Source: JBCDIQ01 sp039024295
GTDB taxonomy: Bacteria; Bacteroidota; Bacteroidia; J057
Length of the DNA: 16,840 nt
Assembly: GCA_039024295.1 (NCBI GenBank)
Contig: JBCDIQ010000087.1
Location: 1 to 16,840 of the forward strand
Reading direction: 5' to 3'
Shown: positions 1 through 8,586 of the stretch, in pieces
How positions within the stretch are numbered: position 1 is the stretch's first letter
How the letters are laid out: each line of letters begins with the position of its first letter
Position numbers and translations under genes: made by a program
Notes under the pieces: model-generated
Database searches by the model: none
Told to the model about the DNA's origin: nothing
Seen by the model: the letters and a program-made list of their open reading frames with translations, nothing else

Positions 1-1
1 A

Positions 2-421
2 CAGGGCGATAAATCCCTGCCTATGGAGCGAGTTTACCGCCACATTAGCTGGTCAGGTCCCTATTTACAACCGTATCAAGACTTTACCCTCGATGAGCAC
101 CTCAAGCTGCATTTTCGGTTTCGGAAATGCCTGGTGGATGATCCATCGGAGTTGATAAACATCCTTGAACTCGAGCCTCATCGAGACAAAAAGCTACGGT
201 TTTATTCCTCCGGGATGTTACAACGGGTGAAAGTAGGAACGGCACTCTTTACTTCGTCTGATGTTCTTCTGCTGGATGAACCTACGAGCAACATGGATCC
301 TGGGAATGCTTCCAGAATGTTGAACCTCATTGAGCAATATCGAGAGAATCGCTGTTATGTACTGGCTTCGAATATGCCTCGGGAGTATGAAGGCTTTGAG
401 CAAAAGCTTCAACTTGGCTGA
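2..421 (+). CDS. ABC transporter ATP-binding protein, 3' part (5' end outside window)
   Basis: The reading frame is open from base 2, so the gene enters from the left and only its last 139 residues are visible. The first internal ATG is at 23. The visible part is the second half of an ABC nucleotide-binding domain. A Q-loop-like stretch (SGPYLQPYQDFTLDEHL) is followed by the signature motif FYSSGMLQRVK, Walker B VLLLDEP and D-loop TSNMD. Walker A must lie upstream. The position of the switch histidine reads LASN, with Asn instead of His. The protein stops soon after this, as in short single-domain ATPases of about 200 residues. The transported substrate cannot be told, and no permease gene follows on this strand. 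The next gene is convergent, so this is probably the last gene of its unit. Family assignment is firm; function is open. Confidence 0.85.
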   Translation, partial: QGDKSLPMERVYRHISWSGPYLQPYQDFTLDEHLKLHFRFRKCLVDDPSELINILELEPHRDKKLRFYSSGMLQRVKVGTALFTSSDVLLLDEPTSNMDPGNASRMLNLIEQYRENRCYVLASNMPREYEGFEQKLQLG

Positions 422-711
422 GTACCTGCTTGGTGAAAGAGATTCTTTGAGTCCCAGTCTCCTGTAAAGGTGATTGCCCTATCCCCAGGATCAATAACAT
501 CAGCAAAAAGATCAAAAGGGTTTTGTGAAAGTAACTCATAGGAGTTAATCATATTTCCCTAAAAATTATGGTCAGCTGGAATCCCCGATTGTTAACATTG
601 GAATCAAACGAGGAATGGAGGAATCCATTGGTTAGTTGGCGTTCATAAACGGAAAAACCTTAAGCTAGGATTGGGCTAACTTACGGTTATGAGGTTAGAA
701 TTTGAGGATGG

Positions 712-1896
712 TTACAACTTCTCCTTGATCTTTTCAAGTAGCTCAAGGGTTGGTGCTGGGTCTTCCCTTTCTTTATATGCCAGGTTGACAGCTTTATTGG
801 CCACTTTATATGCATCCTGGTAACGCCCTGATTTAAACAGCAAGGCTGCGTAGGTGTCGTTGTACTGGTATATGTTTTTGATGGCAATGGCTTGTCTGGA
901 CCATTCGGTAGCCTGAGCTAACTGTTCTTCGTCGGTAACCCAGAGGAAAAACGTCCATGCGGCATCATTAAGCTCTGTTGGATCTGTGACATTGAAGTCA
1001 TCAAAGTATTCTATGGCAAAACGAGCATATCCCACCCAATCTTTTTTTGCTTCTGCATAGGTCATCCGAAGCCTTGATGCTGTTTGCCCTTTATCCTTGA
1101 TCTGATCTGAAGCAATCTGGTAAAGATTTCTATATACCTGTGGCTGATTGGTCAGGGCAGCCTTGATGGTATTTCTCCTTAAGACTTCATTGATCTTGGC
1201 ATCTACGGGTTTCTCCCCCGCTATTTTGACAAATTTCTTCCGCTTTTTTAGCAGCAAGGAGAATTCCCTGCTTGTTGCATCAGTGGAAAGGAGCTGAATC
1301 GCTTGCCAGCCTTTCTTGCTTCGTAGTTCCTTGTCCGATTGTGTTGAGAAGTACTGCGTGGCAGCGATTCGATAATCATCACCATTTTCTTTCTGTTGGG
1401 TGGCATAGGCCAGCAAAAACTCGGGTTCCCTGTTTCCGGCTTGGTATTCGGTCTCCAGGTTCAATCGATTTTTAGCAGGACTCAGGGCTGTTTTACCTTC
1501 GAACAGGAAGTCAGCAGGGGGTTTGTAGCCTACCGCTTGGTGGACGAGGTCACCTTGGTAATTCACAAACAACAATGTCGGATAAGCACGTACCGAATAT
1601 TTGCCGGCCAGTCCTGGGCCTTCTCCCTTTTCCATGTCAACCTTATAGTTGATAAAGTTTTCGTTGAAAAATTTCCCAACCTCTTGATGGGTAAAAGTAT
1701 TCCGGGCCATCATTTTACAGGGCCCGCACCAAGTGGTGTAAGCATCTACAAAGACCAGCTTCCGTTCCTTTTTGGCTTCCTGAAGTACCTCTTCCCAGGA
1801 ACCCTGAAAAAAGGTCATCCCTTGTGCACTTAGCAGTACAGGTAGGCTAACAACCAGGGAAAAGAACAAGGATTTAAAATGCATTGTTGGGTTCAT
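712..1896 (-). CDS. Secreted thioredoxin-family protein with helical C-terminal extension
   Basis: A 394-residue protein. Residues 1-24 form a signal peptide (hydrophobic stretch, then LLSAQG), placing it in the periplasm. The thioredoxin fold follows, with the redox motif WCGPCK (Cys57 and Cys60) and the cis-proline in YPT (Pro106). About 250 further residues are mainly helical. Near residues 345-372 they contain a TPR-like pair (YAALLFKSGRYQDAYKVANKA). This layout, an N-terminal thioredoxin domain plus a long helical tail, is common in Bacteroidota proteins called only 'thioredoxin family'. Role by inference: reduction or exchange of disulfides on exported proteins, with the tail perhaps binding a partner. 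ATG at 1896 is used as start; Met5 also fits the signal peptide. There is no Shine-Dalgarno, as usual in this phylum. A promoter-like TATCTTTG lies about 28 nt upstream. Confidence 0.85.
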   Translation of the reverse strand: MNPTMHFKSLFFSLVVSLPVLLSAQGMTFFQGSWEEVLQEAKKERKLVFVDAYTTWCGPCKMMARNTFTHQEVGKFFNENFINYKVDMEKGEGPGLAGKYSVRAYPTLLFVNYQGDLVHQAVGYKPPADFLFEGKTALSPAKNRLNLETEYQAGNREPEFLLAYATQQKENGDDYRIAATQYFSTQSDKELRSKKGWQAIQLLSTDATSREFSLLLKKRKKFVKIAGEKPVDAKINEVLRRNTIKAALTNQPQVYRNLYQIASDQIKDKGQTASRLRMTYAEAKKDWVGYARFAIEYFDDFNVTDPTELNDAAWTFFLWVTDEEQLAQATEWSRQAIAIKNIYQYNDTYAALLFKSGRYQDAYKVANKAVNLAYKEREDPAPTLELLEKIKEKL

Positions 1897-1923
1897 GTTA
1901 TTGGAGGATTAATCTTGCACATT

Positions 1924-1931
1924 CAAAGATA
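1924..1931 (-). promoter_or_regulatory. Bacteroidota -7 promoter element for the thioredoxin-family gene
   Basis: Read on the minus strand the site is TATCTTTG, an exact match to the Bacteroidota -7 consensus TAnnTTTG. It lies 27 nt before the start codon at 1896, leaving a short leader. The nearest TTTG (1957-1960 on the plus strand as CAAA) is 25 nt away rather than the usual 19-21, so the -33 element is poorly placed. Moderate to low confidence. Confidence 0.4.
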
Positions 1932-2113
1932 CTGTATTTTGGGGGATAGGGTTTGTCAAAAAATCGATGATTCAGCAAGGAGGACAAGAGGAGGTGTTTA
2001 AAGAGGAACCTTGAAACGGATGATTTTAGCAATCAATTCCCGGTGCAGAATATGGGAATATAACGCAAGGTTATCCATATCCTTACAGCTACCCTTCTGA
2101 ATTGCCTAAAAAA

Positions 2114-5100
2114 ATGTATGCGAATCCCCTACCTTTACTCCCAATGCGACAATCTGTACGCATAAGGTGGGTATTGGGTGTATTGCTTGTGAGCTTGCAG
2201 TTCCTGCAAGGACAAGGGATAACCTGGCGGTCGGACACATTGAAGTATGTACCGGGGGATACCCTCACGGTAAGGGAAGGATTTATGGCCCCCTTTTCGG
2301 AGGTGATTAAGTGGAACGAAGTACAGATTGATAGCAGCCGCTACGCGGTAAATTACCAGCTTGGGAAGGTTTGGATTCGCCCCCCTTTTCCTGCTGCAGG
2401 AAGAGTCGTTGTCAACTATCGATACTTTCAGCGGCAGCCTCGTGCTTCTGTTTTTTTGCGTCGTTTTAAGGTCACTCGGGATACGACGAGAGAGGCAGAA
2501 GTGGTAGACGTTTTTCTGGAAGATGATGCAGGGGTTCCTTCCTGGTTGGAGGACGGTTCGCGGATTAATAAAACAGGGAGCATTTCCCGTGGCATCACTG
2601 TTGGGAACAACCAGGGCCTCACTGTCAACAGCGGCCTTCGCTTGCAGATGGAAGGCGACTTGGGGGGCGGCCTGAAGATTGTTGGGGCTTTGACGGATGA
2701 AAATATTCCCCTACAGCCAGAAGGGACAACCCAGCAGCTTTCGGACCTTGACCGAATATTTGTCAAGCTGATAAAAGACCCATACAGTATAACCCTGGGA
2801 GATTTTGAAGTAACCCGAAAAGGTAGTCGGTTTGCGAATTTATACCGAAATGTCCAAGGGTTACAGTTTGCCTACCAAAACAAGGAAACACAAGCTGCCA
2901 TAAGTGGAGCGGTTGCCAAAGGGAAATTTCATACCAATAGCATCCAAGGGATTGAAGGCGTCTCTGGACCGTACCGGCTGGAAGGGCGAAATGGAGAACG
3001 ATTTTTCATTGTGTTGGCAGGAAGTGAAGTGGTTTACTTAAATGGGAAACGTATGGTAAGGGGCGAAAACCAGGATTATGTCATTAATTATAATACCGCT
3101 GAACTATTCTTCACCCCCAGAAATGTCATCACCAGTGTTACCCGTATCGTCGTAGATTTCGAGTATACTGACCAAAACTTCAGCCGATCCCTGGTGGTGG
3201 GGCAAGGCAGCCATCAGTTGCTTGACGGAAAGCTTCGGTTGCAGGCTTCCTATGCACGAGATGCAGATAACCCCAATGCGCCTTTTGGCAATGAGGAGAT
3301 ATTTGGGTTGGTGCGGGACAGCCTGGCGTTAGTAGGAGATGCAAATGGGCAAGCCACTACCTCTGGAATTGCTGAGGTAGGGTACAATCCGGATGAGTTG
3401 CGCTATGAACGAGGGGACACGGTAATAGGTACGCGAGCCTATGAGCGGTACATGGTTTCTGATAATCCTGAGCTGGCGGTCTATTCCATTTTCTTCAGCC
3501 TGGTAGGACAGGGGCAAGGCAATTATGTGAGAGACCAATCAGGCAGCAACCAAAATGTGTTTCGATGGGTTGCCCCTGACAGCCTTACGGGGCAGCCAAG
3601 GGGAGATTACGCGCCCATTCGCTCATGGGTATTGCCAAGACTCTTGCAGGTAGCAGATATCCAGGCCCAGTACCAGATTGGAGAGCATCTGGAAGCCTTT
3701 TCCGAATCGGCCATCAGCATAGATGATCGAAATAGACTCTCCGCCCTTGGAGACGAAGACAACCAGGACGTAGCACAATTAACAGGTATCAGGCTTAAGA
3801 GGCTGTCACTCGGAGATTCCCTTAAGCTGGATTGGGAGGTGAGCCACCAGTATATTGGTGAACGGTATACCAACCTTGACCGGATCTATCGTGCAGAGTA
3901 CAATCGAGTGTGGGATTTGTCAGGCGTTGATCAACGTGCCAATGAGCATATCGGTAGCAGTAAAGTCCGGCTGAACTATAGAGATAACCTTCAGTTGGAA
4001 GCGGAAACGGGTTTGAGGAATATTGGAGAAGGAAGAAATGCCATTAGGCAGGCCTATACCCTTCGCAGTCAATTGCCCAAAATGCTACAGGGCGAATACA
4101 CCCTGACCCATATCCAAAATCGCGATGATAGCCTAGGACGCCGCACCAGGTGGCTCCGCCAGGAAGGGGATATTTTTGTTCCCATAGGTAAAAACCTTCG
4201 ACTAGGTACGGAGCTATGGTTAGAAGACCGCGATGAATGGCAAACCGACTCCACAACGGAGGGGAGTTTTGCTTTTACAGATGTCACACCTTATCTGCGA
4301 ACAGTGGAAGGAAGAAAATTCCAGCTGGATGCTTCCTGGAATTATCGCCAGGAACAGGCCTTCAGAAATGGACAGGAACGTGAAAAGCTTCGTGCCTGGA
4401 CCGCATTTAGCCGCATGACCTACCAGCCGAGTTCGATCCTACGCTTACAGCAAACCACTTCCTTCAGGCATGTTGAAGTACCGGATAGCCTCTTTATAAC
4501 GCCTCAGCTACAAAGAGCCAGGATTTTGAATACCAATTGGCAGGGACGCCTGCAGCCTAAGAAAAGGTTCTTTTTGGTCAACCTGCTTTATGAACTGACC
4601 ACGGAGCAACTTGCCCGGAGGGAAGTCCGCTTTGTAGAGGTTAATCCAGGGCAAGGTCAATATGTCTGGTTGGACTCCCTGTTCAACAATGACGGCCAGC
4701 AGCAGGTCAACGAATTTGAAATAGCCCTGAACCCCTTGGTGGCAAACTACATCCGCGTGGTCCAGCCTACCCAAGAGTTATTCCCTACCAACCGTTTGGG
4801 GCTTTCTGGTAATGTTCGTTTTGATTTCCAACGGTTAATAGGTCGGGACCAAGGACAATGGTGGCAGAAAGCTGTCCGAGCATTGGGAAGTAATACAACC
4901 TTTAGGTTGGTGCAGAATAAGCCTCGTACAAATGAATTTTCAGATTTTCTGGTCAGTTTAGGGGGTATTTTTTCTGATAGCAGTATCCTGGATGCAAATA
5001 CCAATTTCAGGCAAGATTTCACCTTCTTTCAAAATAACCCCAAAGGAGATTTTCGATTCTCTTACCAGGAAAATCAGAACCTGCAATTCTTGGCTACCGG

Positions 5101-5647
5101 AGATGAACTGCGAAGATTTTGGTTTTGGGCTGCTGCCCAACGTTTCAACCTCAGCTCTTCTAAGAGCATAGAAGCGGAAACACGAATCGGACAAAAAAGA
5201 ACTGAAGCGGATAACTTTGATACCCGGAACTTTTTCATTCAATTTTTAGAATTAAATCCACAGGTCAACATCCAGTTTAACCGTAAGTTTCGCCTATCTA
5301 CCGGATATGAGTTCATCAGAAGGAATAATTCAGATATAAATGGAGAGCAAAATGCACGAGTGTTGATCCATAAATGGGTAACTGACGCTAAGTTGACCCT
5401 TAAGGGAAGGAATAATGTGTTTACAAAGTTCGAACTTATCACCATGGACCAGGATGGAACAGCTGGTTTCTCGGCCGACTATGAGCTCCAGGAAGGCTTC
5501 AGGCCAGGACTAAATGGTATCTGGCAAGCATTTATTACCTATTATATATTAAAAAACATTGAGTTAAACGTAACCTATGATGGCCGTGCATCTCCTGATA
5601 TCCCAGTTATCCACACGGGTCGTCTTCAGGTTCGCGCATTCTTTTGA
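2114..5647 (+). CDS. Large outer-membrane-barrel-like surface protein, conserved Bacteroidota family of unknown function
   Basis: About 1,177 residues. A signal peptide (RIRWVLGVLLVSLQFLQGQG) lies near the N-terminus. Then come a strand-rich region of about 110 residues, a conserved-looking block at about 152-235 (GSISRGITVGNNQGLTVNS, LTDENIPLQPEGTTQQ, LGDFEVTR), and a very long region of alternating strands rich in aromatic residues, Arg and Gln. The last residues are LQVRAFF. A terminal aromatic residue is typical of proteins folded into the outer membrane by the BAM machinery. I recognise the SRGI-GNNQ / NIP-QP-GTTQQ pattern from large uncharacterised Bacteroidota proteins; I know no function. 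Start: the frame opens at TTG 2102. ATG 2114 has an A-rich upstream stretch and is chosen. ATG 2144 would give a shorter, equally good signal peptide. The gene stands alone: divergent from the thioredoxin gene and followed by a long gap. Confidence 0.75.
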   Translation: MYANPLPLLPMRQSVRIRWVLGVLLVSLQFLQGQGITWRSDTLKYVPGDTLTVREGFMAPFSEVIKWNEVQIDSSRYAVNYQLGKVWIRPPFPAAGRVVVNYRYFQRQPRASVFLRRFKVTRDTTREAEVVDVFLEDDAGVPSWLEDGSRINKTGSISRGITVGNNQGLTVNSGLRLQMEGDLGGGLKIVGALTDENIPLQPEGTTQQLSDLDRIFVKLIKDPYSITLGDFEVTRKGSRFANLYRNVQGLQFAYQNKETQAAISGAVAKGKFHTNSIQGIEGVSGPYRLEGRNGERFFIVLAGSEVVYLNGKRMVRGENQDYVINYNTAELFFTPRNVITSVTRIVVDFEYTDQNFSRSLVVGQGSHQLLDGKLRLQASYARDADNPNAPFGNEEIFGLVRDSLALVGDANGQATTSGIAEVGYNPDELRYERGDTVIGTRAYERYMVSDNPELAVYSIFFSLVGQGQGNYVRDQSGSNQNVFRWVAPDSLTGQPRGDYAPIRSWVLPRLLQVADIQAQYQIGEHLEAFSESAISIDDRNRLSALGDEDNQDVAQLTGIRLKRLSLGDSLKLDWEVSHQYIGERYTNLDRIYRAEYNRVWDLSGVDQRANEHIGSSKVRLNYRDNLQLEAETGLRNIGEGRNAIRQAYTLRSQLPKMLQGEYTLTHIQNRDDSLGRRTRWLRQEGDIFVPIGKNLRLGTELWLEDRDEWQTDSTTEGSFAFTDVTPYLRTVEGRKFQLDASWNYRQEQAFRNGQEREKLRAWTAFSRMTYQPSSILRLQQTTSFRHVEVPDSLFITPQLQRARILNTNWQGRLQPKKRFFLVNLLYELTTEQLARREVRFVEVNPGQGQYVWLDSLFNNDGQQQVNEFEIALNPLVANYIRVVQPTQELFPTNRLGLSGNVRFDFQRLIGRDQGQWWQKAVRALGSNTTFRLVQNKPRTNEFSDFLVSLGGIFSDSSILDANTNFRQDFTFFQNNPKGDFRFSYQENQNLQFLATGDELRRFWFWAAAQRFNLSSSKSIEAETRIGQKRTEADNFDTRNFFIQFLELNPQVNIQFNRKFRLSTGYEFIRRNNSDINGEQNARVLIHKWVTDAKLTLKGRNNVFTKFELITMDQDGTAGFSADYELQEGFRPGLNGIWQAFITYYILKNIELNVTYDGRASPDIPVIHTGRLQVRAFF

Positions 5648-5685
5648 GGGAATTTTTGCAGATTTCTTACGGAGGGTTATCCACA
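5607..5685 (+). other. Two exact DnaA-box 9-mers (5607-5615 and 5677-5685)
   Basis: TTATCCACA, the strict DnaA-box consensus, occurs at 5607-5615 inside the end of the barrel-like gene and again at 5677-5685 in the gap after it. Both are in the same orientation, with starts 70 bp apart. I found no further box with one mismatch in 5686-6120. The first copy encodes Val-Ile-His and may be there for coding reasons. DnaA binding is an inference from the motif alone. Confidence 0.4.
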
Positions 5686-5728
5686 TCTGGCTTTCATCAG
5701 ATAAATTGCTTTTCTTGCATAAGTCAGT

Positions 5729-5778
5729 AGTATAACAGTGAGGCGATCTTTTTCTATTGAGCGCTATACTGTTTTTTT
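5729..5778 (+). terminator. Possible intrinsic terminator after the barrel-like gene
   Basis: AGTATA (5729-5734) pairs with TATACT (5765-5770). An inner GCG/CGC pairing is possible with a bulge. The 3' arm is followed by G and seven T (5772-5778). The stem is AT-rich and interrupted, so strength is doubtful, but the T-run and its position about 80 nt past the stop codon fit a terminator. Confidence 0.3.
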
Positions 5779-6069
5779 ATTGGTTAATCCCTCTTATTGA
5801 AATAAATTCTGTGTAGTTCTACAAGTCTTTACTTGGGGGATTGACTCCGTTTGTCGTGATTTGAAAGTCATTTATCGAATAGAAGGCCTCTAGATGTAAC
5901 AAGGTTTGTATATTGCGAATGTTAGTAAGAAACAAAAAATTGCTTGTCTATTTCTAGTTTCTGAATGTTCTTGCACAAAAGTAATTTTTCGAAGACGTTT
6001 GCGTATTTATAAAATAGGTAGAACGTTTAATGAAAATTGCTTAATCATTTTGGTTAATTTTCTGAAAGT

Positions 6070-6102
6070 TTTCAATAAGTTAACTTTATTGTTTTACTTT
6101 TG
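6070..6102 (+). promoter_or_regulatory. Bacteroidota-type promoter of the WecA-like gene
   Basis: TACTTTTG at 6095-6102 is an exact TAnnTTTG -7 element. TTTC at 6070-6073 lies 21 nt upstream in place of TTTG. Transcription would start near 6107, leaving a short leader before ATG 6121. This supports ATG 6121 over the in-frame TTG at 6100, which overlaps the -7 element itself. Confidence 0.5.
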
Positions 6103-6120
6103 CCTTATAAGCCCGGTTAT

Positions 6121-7266
6121 ATGCAAAGCGTCTTGACCCTACTTGGAGCCACAGTCTTTTCCTACCTTCTGAACCATATTCTGCTCAAGTTTTCTCGCAA
6201 TTTTGGAGTTGGCAGTAGGAAATCTCAGAATTTAGTTCGATGGGCCAGTACTTCCAAACCTACCACAGGTGGTATTTCCTTTTACATTACTTTTTTGGTT
6301 GCCACTATCTTCTTATTAATTACCCAACCAGATTTACTTACTTCAGCTAACCGGTTTCTTGCCCTGTTTCTTTCCGCAACATTGGCCTTCCTTATTGGAT
6401 TTGCTGATGATGCCTATGGAACAGAACCTGCGCTGAAATTTGCAGGGCAAGTCTTATGTGGGGTTATATTGATTGCATTTGATATTCACATTCATTTCTT
6501 CGACATATGGGCATTGGATGCCTTGCTCACTGTCTTTTGGGTGGTCGGGATTATGAACAGTGTCAACATGCTTGACAATATGGATGCAGTCACAGCAACA
6601 ATTGCCCTTTCTATCATAGCAGTTTCTCTTTCAATGGTGATCATCACTGAGGGCATCAATAACCTCTTCTTTATTCTAGTTGCCATCGCTGGTGCGTTCA
6701 TCGGATTTTTGTTCCTTAACTGGAGACCCGCGAAAATTTACATGGGGGATACGGGTTCGATGTTTATCGGGATGGTATTGGCCTTCACAGGGATTCTATT
6801 CTTCTGGAACATTGAGACTACCCCTGACAATATATCATATGTACGTAGGTTGCTGATTCCAGTCCTCGTCTTTATTGCCCCTATTATGGATACCTCTTTT
6901 GTGACAGTTGCTCGACTGGCACGTGGAAGCTCACCTTTCGTTGGAGGTAAGGATCACCTAACCCATCATTTGGTGCACATTGGTATTCCGCAGAGCCTGG
7001 TACCGGTAGCTCTTGGTTTAGTTACCGTCATTTCCGGCTCGCTTGCTCTGTTTGCCTTTATGATGATCCCAGAGTGGAGCCCGCTCTATTCATTCCTGAT
7101 GGTGATTTACCCCGTATGTCTGGTAGGCTTCTTTGTTATGCTCTACCTTCGAGGTAAGCGAATCGGTCAGATTAAAGATCTGTTAGCAGAGCGCGAACGG
7201 ATTCGTTCAGAGCGCAGCCTTTCCCACCAGGAAGCAGAAGTAGCCATGTCCATGGTGACTGAGTAA
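6121..7266 (+). CDS. WecA/TagO-type polyprenyl-phosphate sugar-1-phosphate transferase
   Basis: A 381-residue multi-pass membrane enzyme of the PNPT family (glycosyltransferase family 4 of MraY/WecA type). It moves a sugar-1-phosphate, usually GlcNAc-1-P from UDP-GlcNAc, onto undecaprenyl phosphate at the inner membrane and so starts a lipid-linked glycan. Visible motifs: KPTTGG near the first loop, the Mg-binding Asp pair in FADDAYG (residues 96-97), NSVNMLDNMDAV (Asp152, Asp155), GDTGSMF (209-213) and the histidine motif KDHLTHH (277-283). About ten hydrophobic segments are visible. The cytosolic tail is short and charged. LDNMDAV replaces the commoner IDGIDGL, but both acidic residues are kept. 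Start ATG 6121 is chosen because the -7 promoter element covers the upstream TTG. A GT-B glycosyltransferase gene follows after 9 nt, so the two are co-transcribed. The exact sugar cannot be read from the sequence. Confidence 0.88.
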   Translation: MQSVLTLLGATVFSYLLNHILLKFSRNFGVGSRKSQNLVRWASTSKPTTGGISFYITFLVATIFLLITQPDLLTSANRFLALFLSATLAFLIGFADDAYGTEPALKFAGQVLCGVILIAFDIHIHFFDIWALDALLTVFWVVGIMNSVNMLDNMDAVTATIALSIIAVSLSMVIITEGINNLFFILVAIAGAFIGFLFLNWRPAKIYMGDTGSMFIGMVLAFTGILFFWNIETTPDNISYVRRLLIPVLVFIAPIMDTSFVTVARLARGSSPFVGGKDHLTHHLVHIGIPQSLVPVALGLVTVISGSLALFAFMMIPEWSPLYSFLMVIYPVCLVGFFVMLYLRGKRIGQIKDLLAERERIRSERSLSHQEAEVAMSMVTE

Positions 7267-7275
7267 AGCGCGTCT

Positions 7276-8466
7276 ATGGGACGCATTTGCATCGTAAGCG
7301 CATTTGATCCGCTTCCCGGGGAAGATAGGCCCCTCATTCGCTACCCCGTATTAGCGGATTGCCTTTCAAAGGCTGGGCATCAAGTCAAGTACTTGACCAC
7401 CAACTTCAACCATTTTGAAAAAGAGATACGCAAAGCTCACTCCTCAGTGGGCTTTGAGCTTTTTCAGGTTCCAGTACCTGCGTACAGGCACAACGTTGGC
7501 ATGGCACGTTTGTGGAGTCACAGACGGTTTGCAAAAGGGGTTATTCAAATGCTTCATAGGTTCCAAGAACCACCTGATTTAATTTTAAGTGCCTACCCGC
7601 CGATCTTGGTAAATACCCTTTTGGGGGATTGGGCACGGGAAGTTGACTGCCTATTCTGGTTGGATGTTCAGGATGATTGGCCTGAAGCTTTCCTGGCACG
7701 ATTGCCTCAGCTTCCCTTTGTGCGATCATTTCTTGGGCCTATTTATGATTTACAAAAGAAGAGCGTCCAACAGGCAGATGCGATTTCTGCCGTGAGCAGA
7801 GATTACTTTGCCTTATTGGAAAGGCGTTTTGGCAAACAGGTAATGCCTGAGAAACAATTTGTATTTCCCCTGGGGCAGCCAACCCCTAAGATTGCTGAAA
7901 AGGAACTTCTGAAAGCTGCCGAATTGTTTCCTGATTTCCCTTCCAGAAAAATAGCCGTTTACGTAGGAACCAGTTCACGTATCCCATTTGTGGAGGAAAT
8001 CCTTCAGTATCCGGATCAGGTCCCTGGAAATTTGGGACTTGTCCTGGTTCTGGCACACCCTAGGTTTGAAAAATGGCAGGGACTACAACATCCCAATGTG
8101 AAGGTGTTAGGGTTTCAGGATTCAGACAGCCTGAGTCGCATCCTGTATCGGGCTGATATTGGTCTTATGCTTTCCGATCCCCTCCTTCAGACCCGGCTGC
8201 CAAACAAGGTTCAATTGTACTGGATGCACGGCTTATCCGTGGTCAGCAATTTACCCGGAAGCGAACTAGCAGAGTTGATCAAGCAGTCAGCATCTGGGGT
8301 GACCTTCTCCGGGGATATAGGTCAGCTTTGGGGAGCTTGCCACTCCATTGATAAAAAACTGGCAACAAATTCTCGTAGCCGGCTCAAAAAATGGGCAAAT
8401 ACCCAATTTTCCCAAAGGGCTATTTATCAGGCTTTTGCTCAAAAAATTAGTGATCTTGTAGGCTAA
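7276..8466 (+). CDS. GT-B glycosyltransferase (family 4-like)
   Basis: A 396-residue cytosolic protein with the two-domain GT-B layout. The N-terminal half opens with RICIVSAFDPLPGEDRPLIR, with GEDRP..RY in the first loop as in WbuB-like family-4 enzymes, then LADCLSKAGHQVKYLTT. The C-terminal donor domain begins about residue 230 (KIAVYVGTSSR). It carries ADIGLMLSD and the donor-site region LPNKVQLYWMHGLSVVSN, where the PNK..Y...G.PVV pattern of family 4 is visible. It probably adds a sugar to the polyprenyl-pyrophosphate-linked intermediate made by the WecA-like enzyme encoded 9 nt upstream. The close spacing implies one transcript. No other glycan-locus genes (flippase, polymerase) adjoin, so the glycan's identity is open. 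Confidence 0.85.
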   Translation: MGRICIVSAFDPLPGEDRPLIRYPVLADCLSKAGHQVKYLTTNFNHFEKEIRKAHSSVGFELFQVPVPAYRHNVGMARLWSHRRFAKGVIQMLHRFQEPPDLILSAYPPILVNTLLGDWAREVDCLFWLDVQDDWPEAFLARLPQLPFVRSFLGPIYDLQKKSVQQADAISAVSRDYFALLERRFGKQVMPEKQFVFPLGQPTPKIAEKELLKAAELFPDFPSRKIAVYVGTSSRIPFVEEILQYPDQVPGNLGLVLVLAHPRFEKWQGLQHPNVKVLGFQDSDSLSRILYRADIGLMLSDPLLQTRLPNKVQLYWMHGLSVVSNLPGSELAELIKQSASGVTFSGDIGQLWGACHSIDKKLATNSRSRLKKWANTQFSQRAIYQAFAQKISDLVG

Positions 8467-8586
8467 AAACCAAAAAAATTAGACTTTTTATCATTTGAGG
8501 TTGATTTTTGTCTATTTAATTTAGTAATTTAGCTAAAGAATTGGGAGTTGGTGACTCTCAAACTAACCTGCCAAATTACTTATGTG

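Larger units (their letters stand above)
5648..6120. other. 473-bp AT-rich intergenic region
   Basis: No convincing gene lies here. It contains one DnaA-box 9-mer (5677-5685), a weak terminator-like hairpin (5729-5778), a stretch GATCTTTTTCTATT at about 5745 that resembles AT-rich unwinding 13-mers, and the promoter of the next gene (6070-6102). The DNA is clearly more AT-rich than the flanking genes, most strongly at 5990-6105. A 76-codon open frame at 5906-6136 runs into the next gene in another frame and has no family features; I do not count it as a gene. Confidence 0.6.

Noticed and set aside
327..539. 70-codon minus-strand frame starting with a hydrophobic stretch (MSYFHKTLLIFLLMLLILG)
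   Set aside because: The start looks like a signal or membrane segment, but almost half the frame is antisense to the ABC ATPase gene, no TAnnTTTG element is seen upstream, and the rest matches nothing I recognise. Not strong enough to call.
614..629. Hairpin AATGGA-GGAA-TCCATT between the ABC ATPase and thioredoxin genes
   Set aside because: A 6-bp stem without a following T-run on either strand; too weak to call a terminator.
1396..1833. 145-codon plus-strand frame inside the thioredoxin-family gene
   Set aside because: Antisense shadow of a gene with clear signal peptide and CXXC motif; no promoter or family features.
5906..6136. 76-codon plus-strand frame before the WecA-like gene
   Set aside because: It overlaps the promoter and start of the next gene in another frame, is in AT-rich intergenic DNA, and has no recognisable domain.
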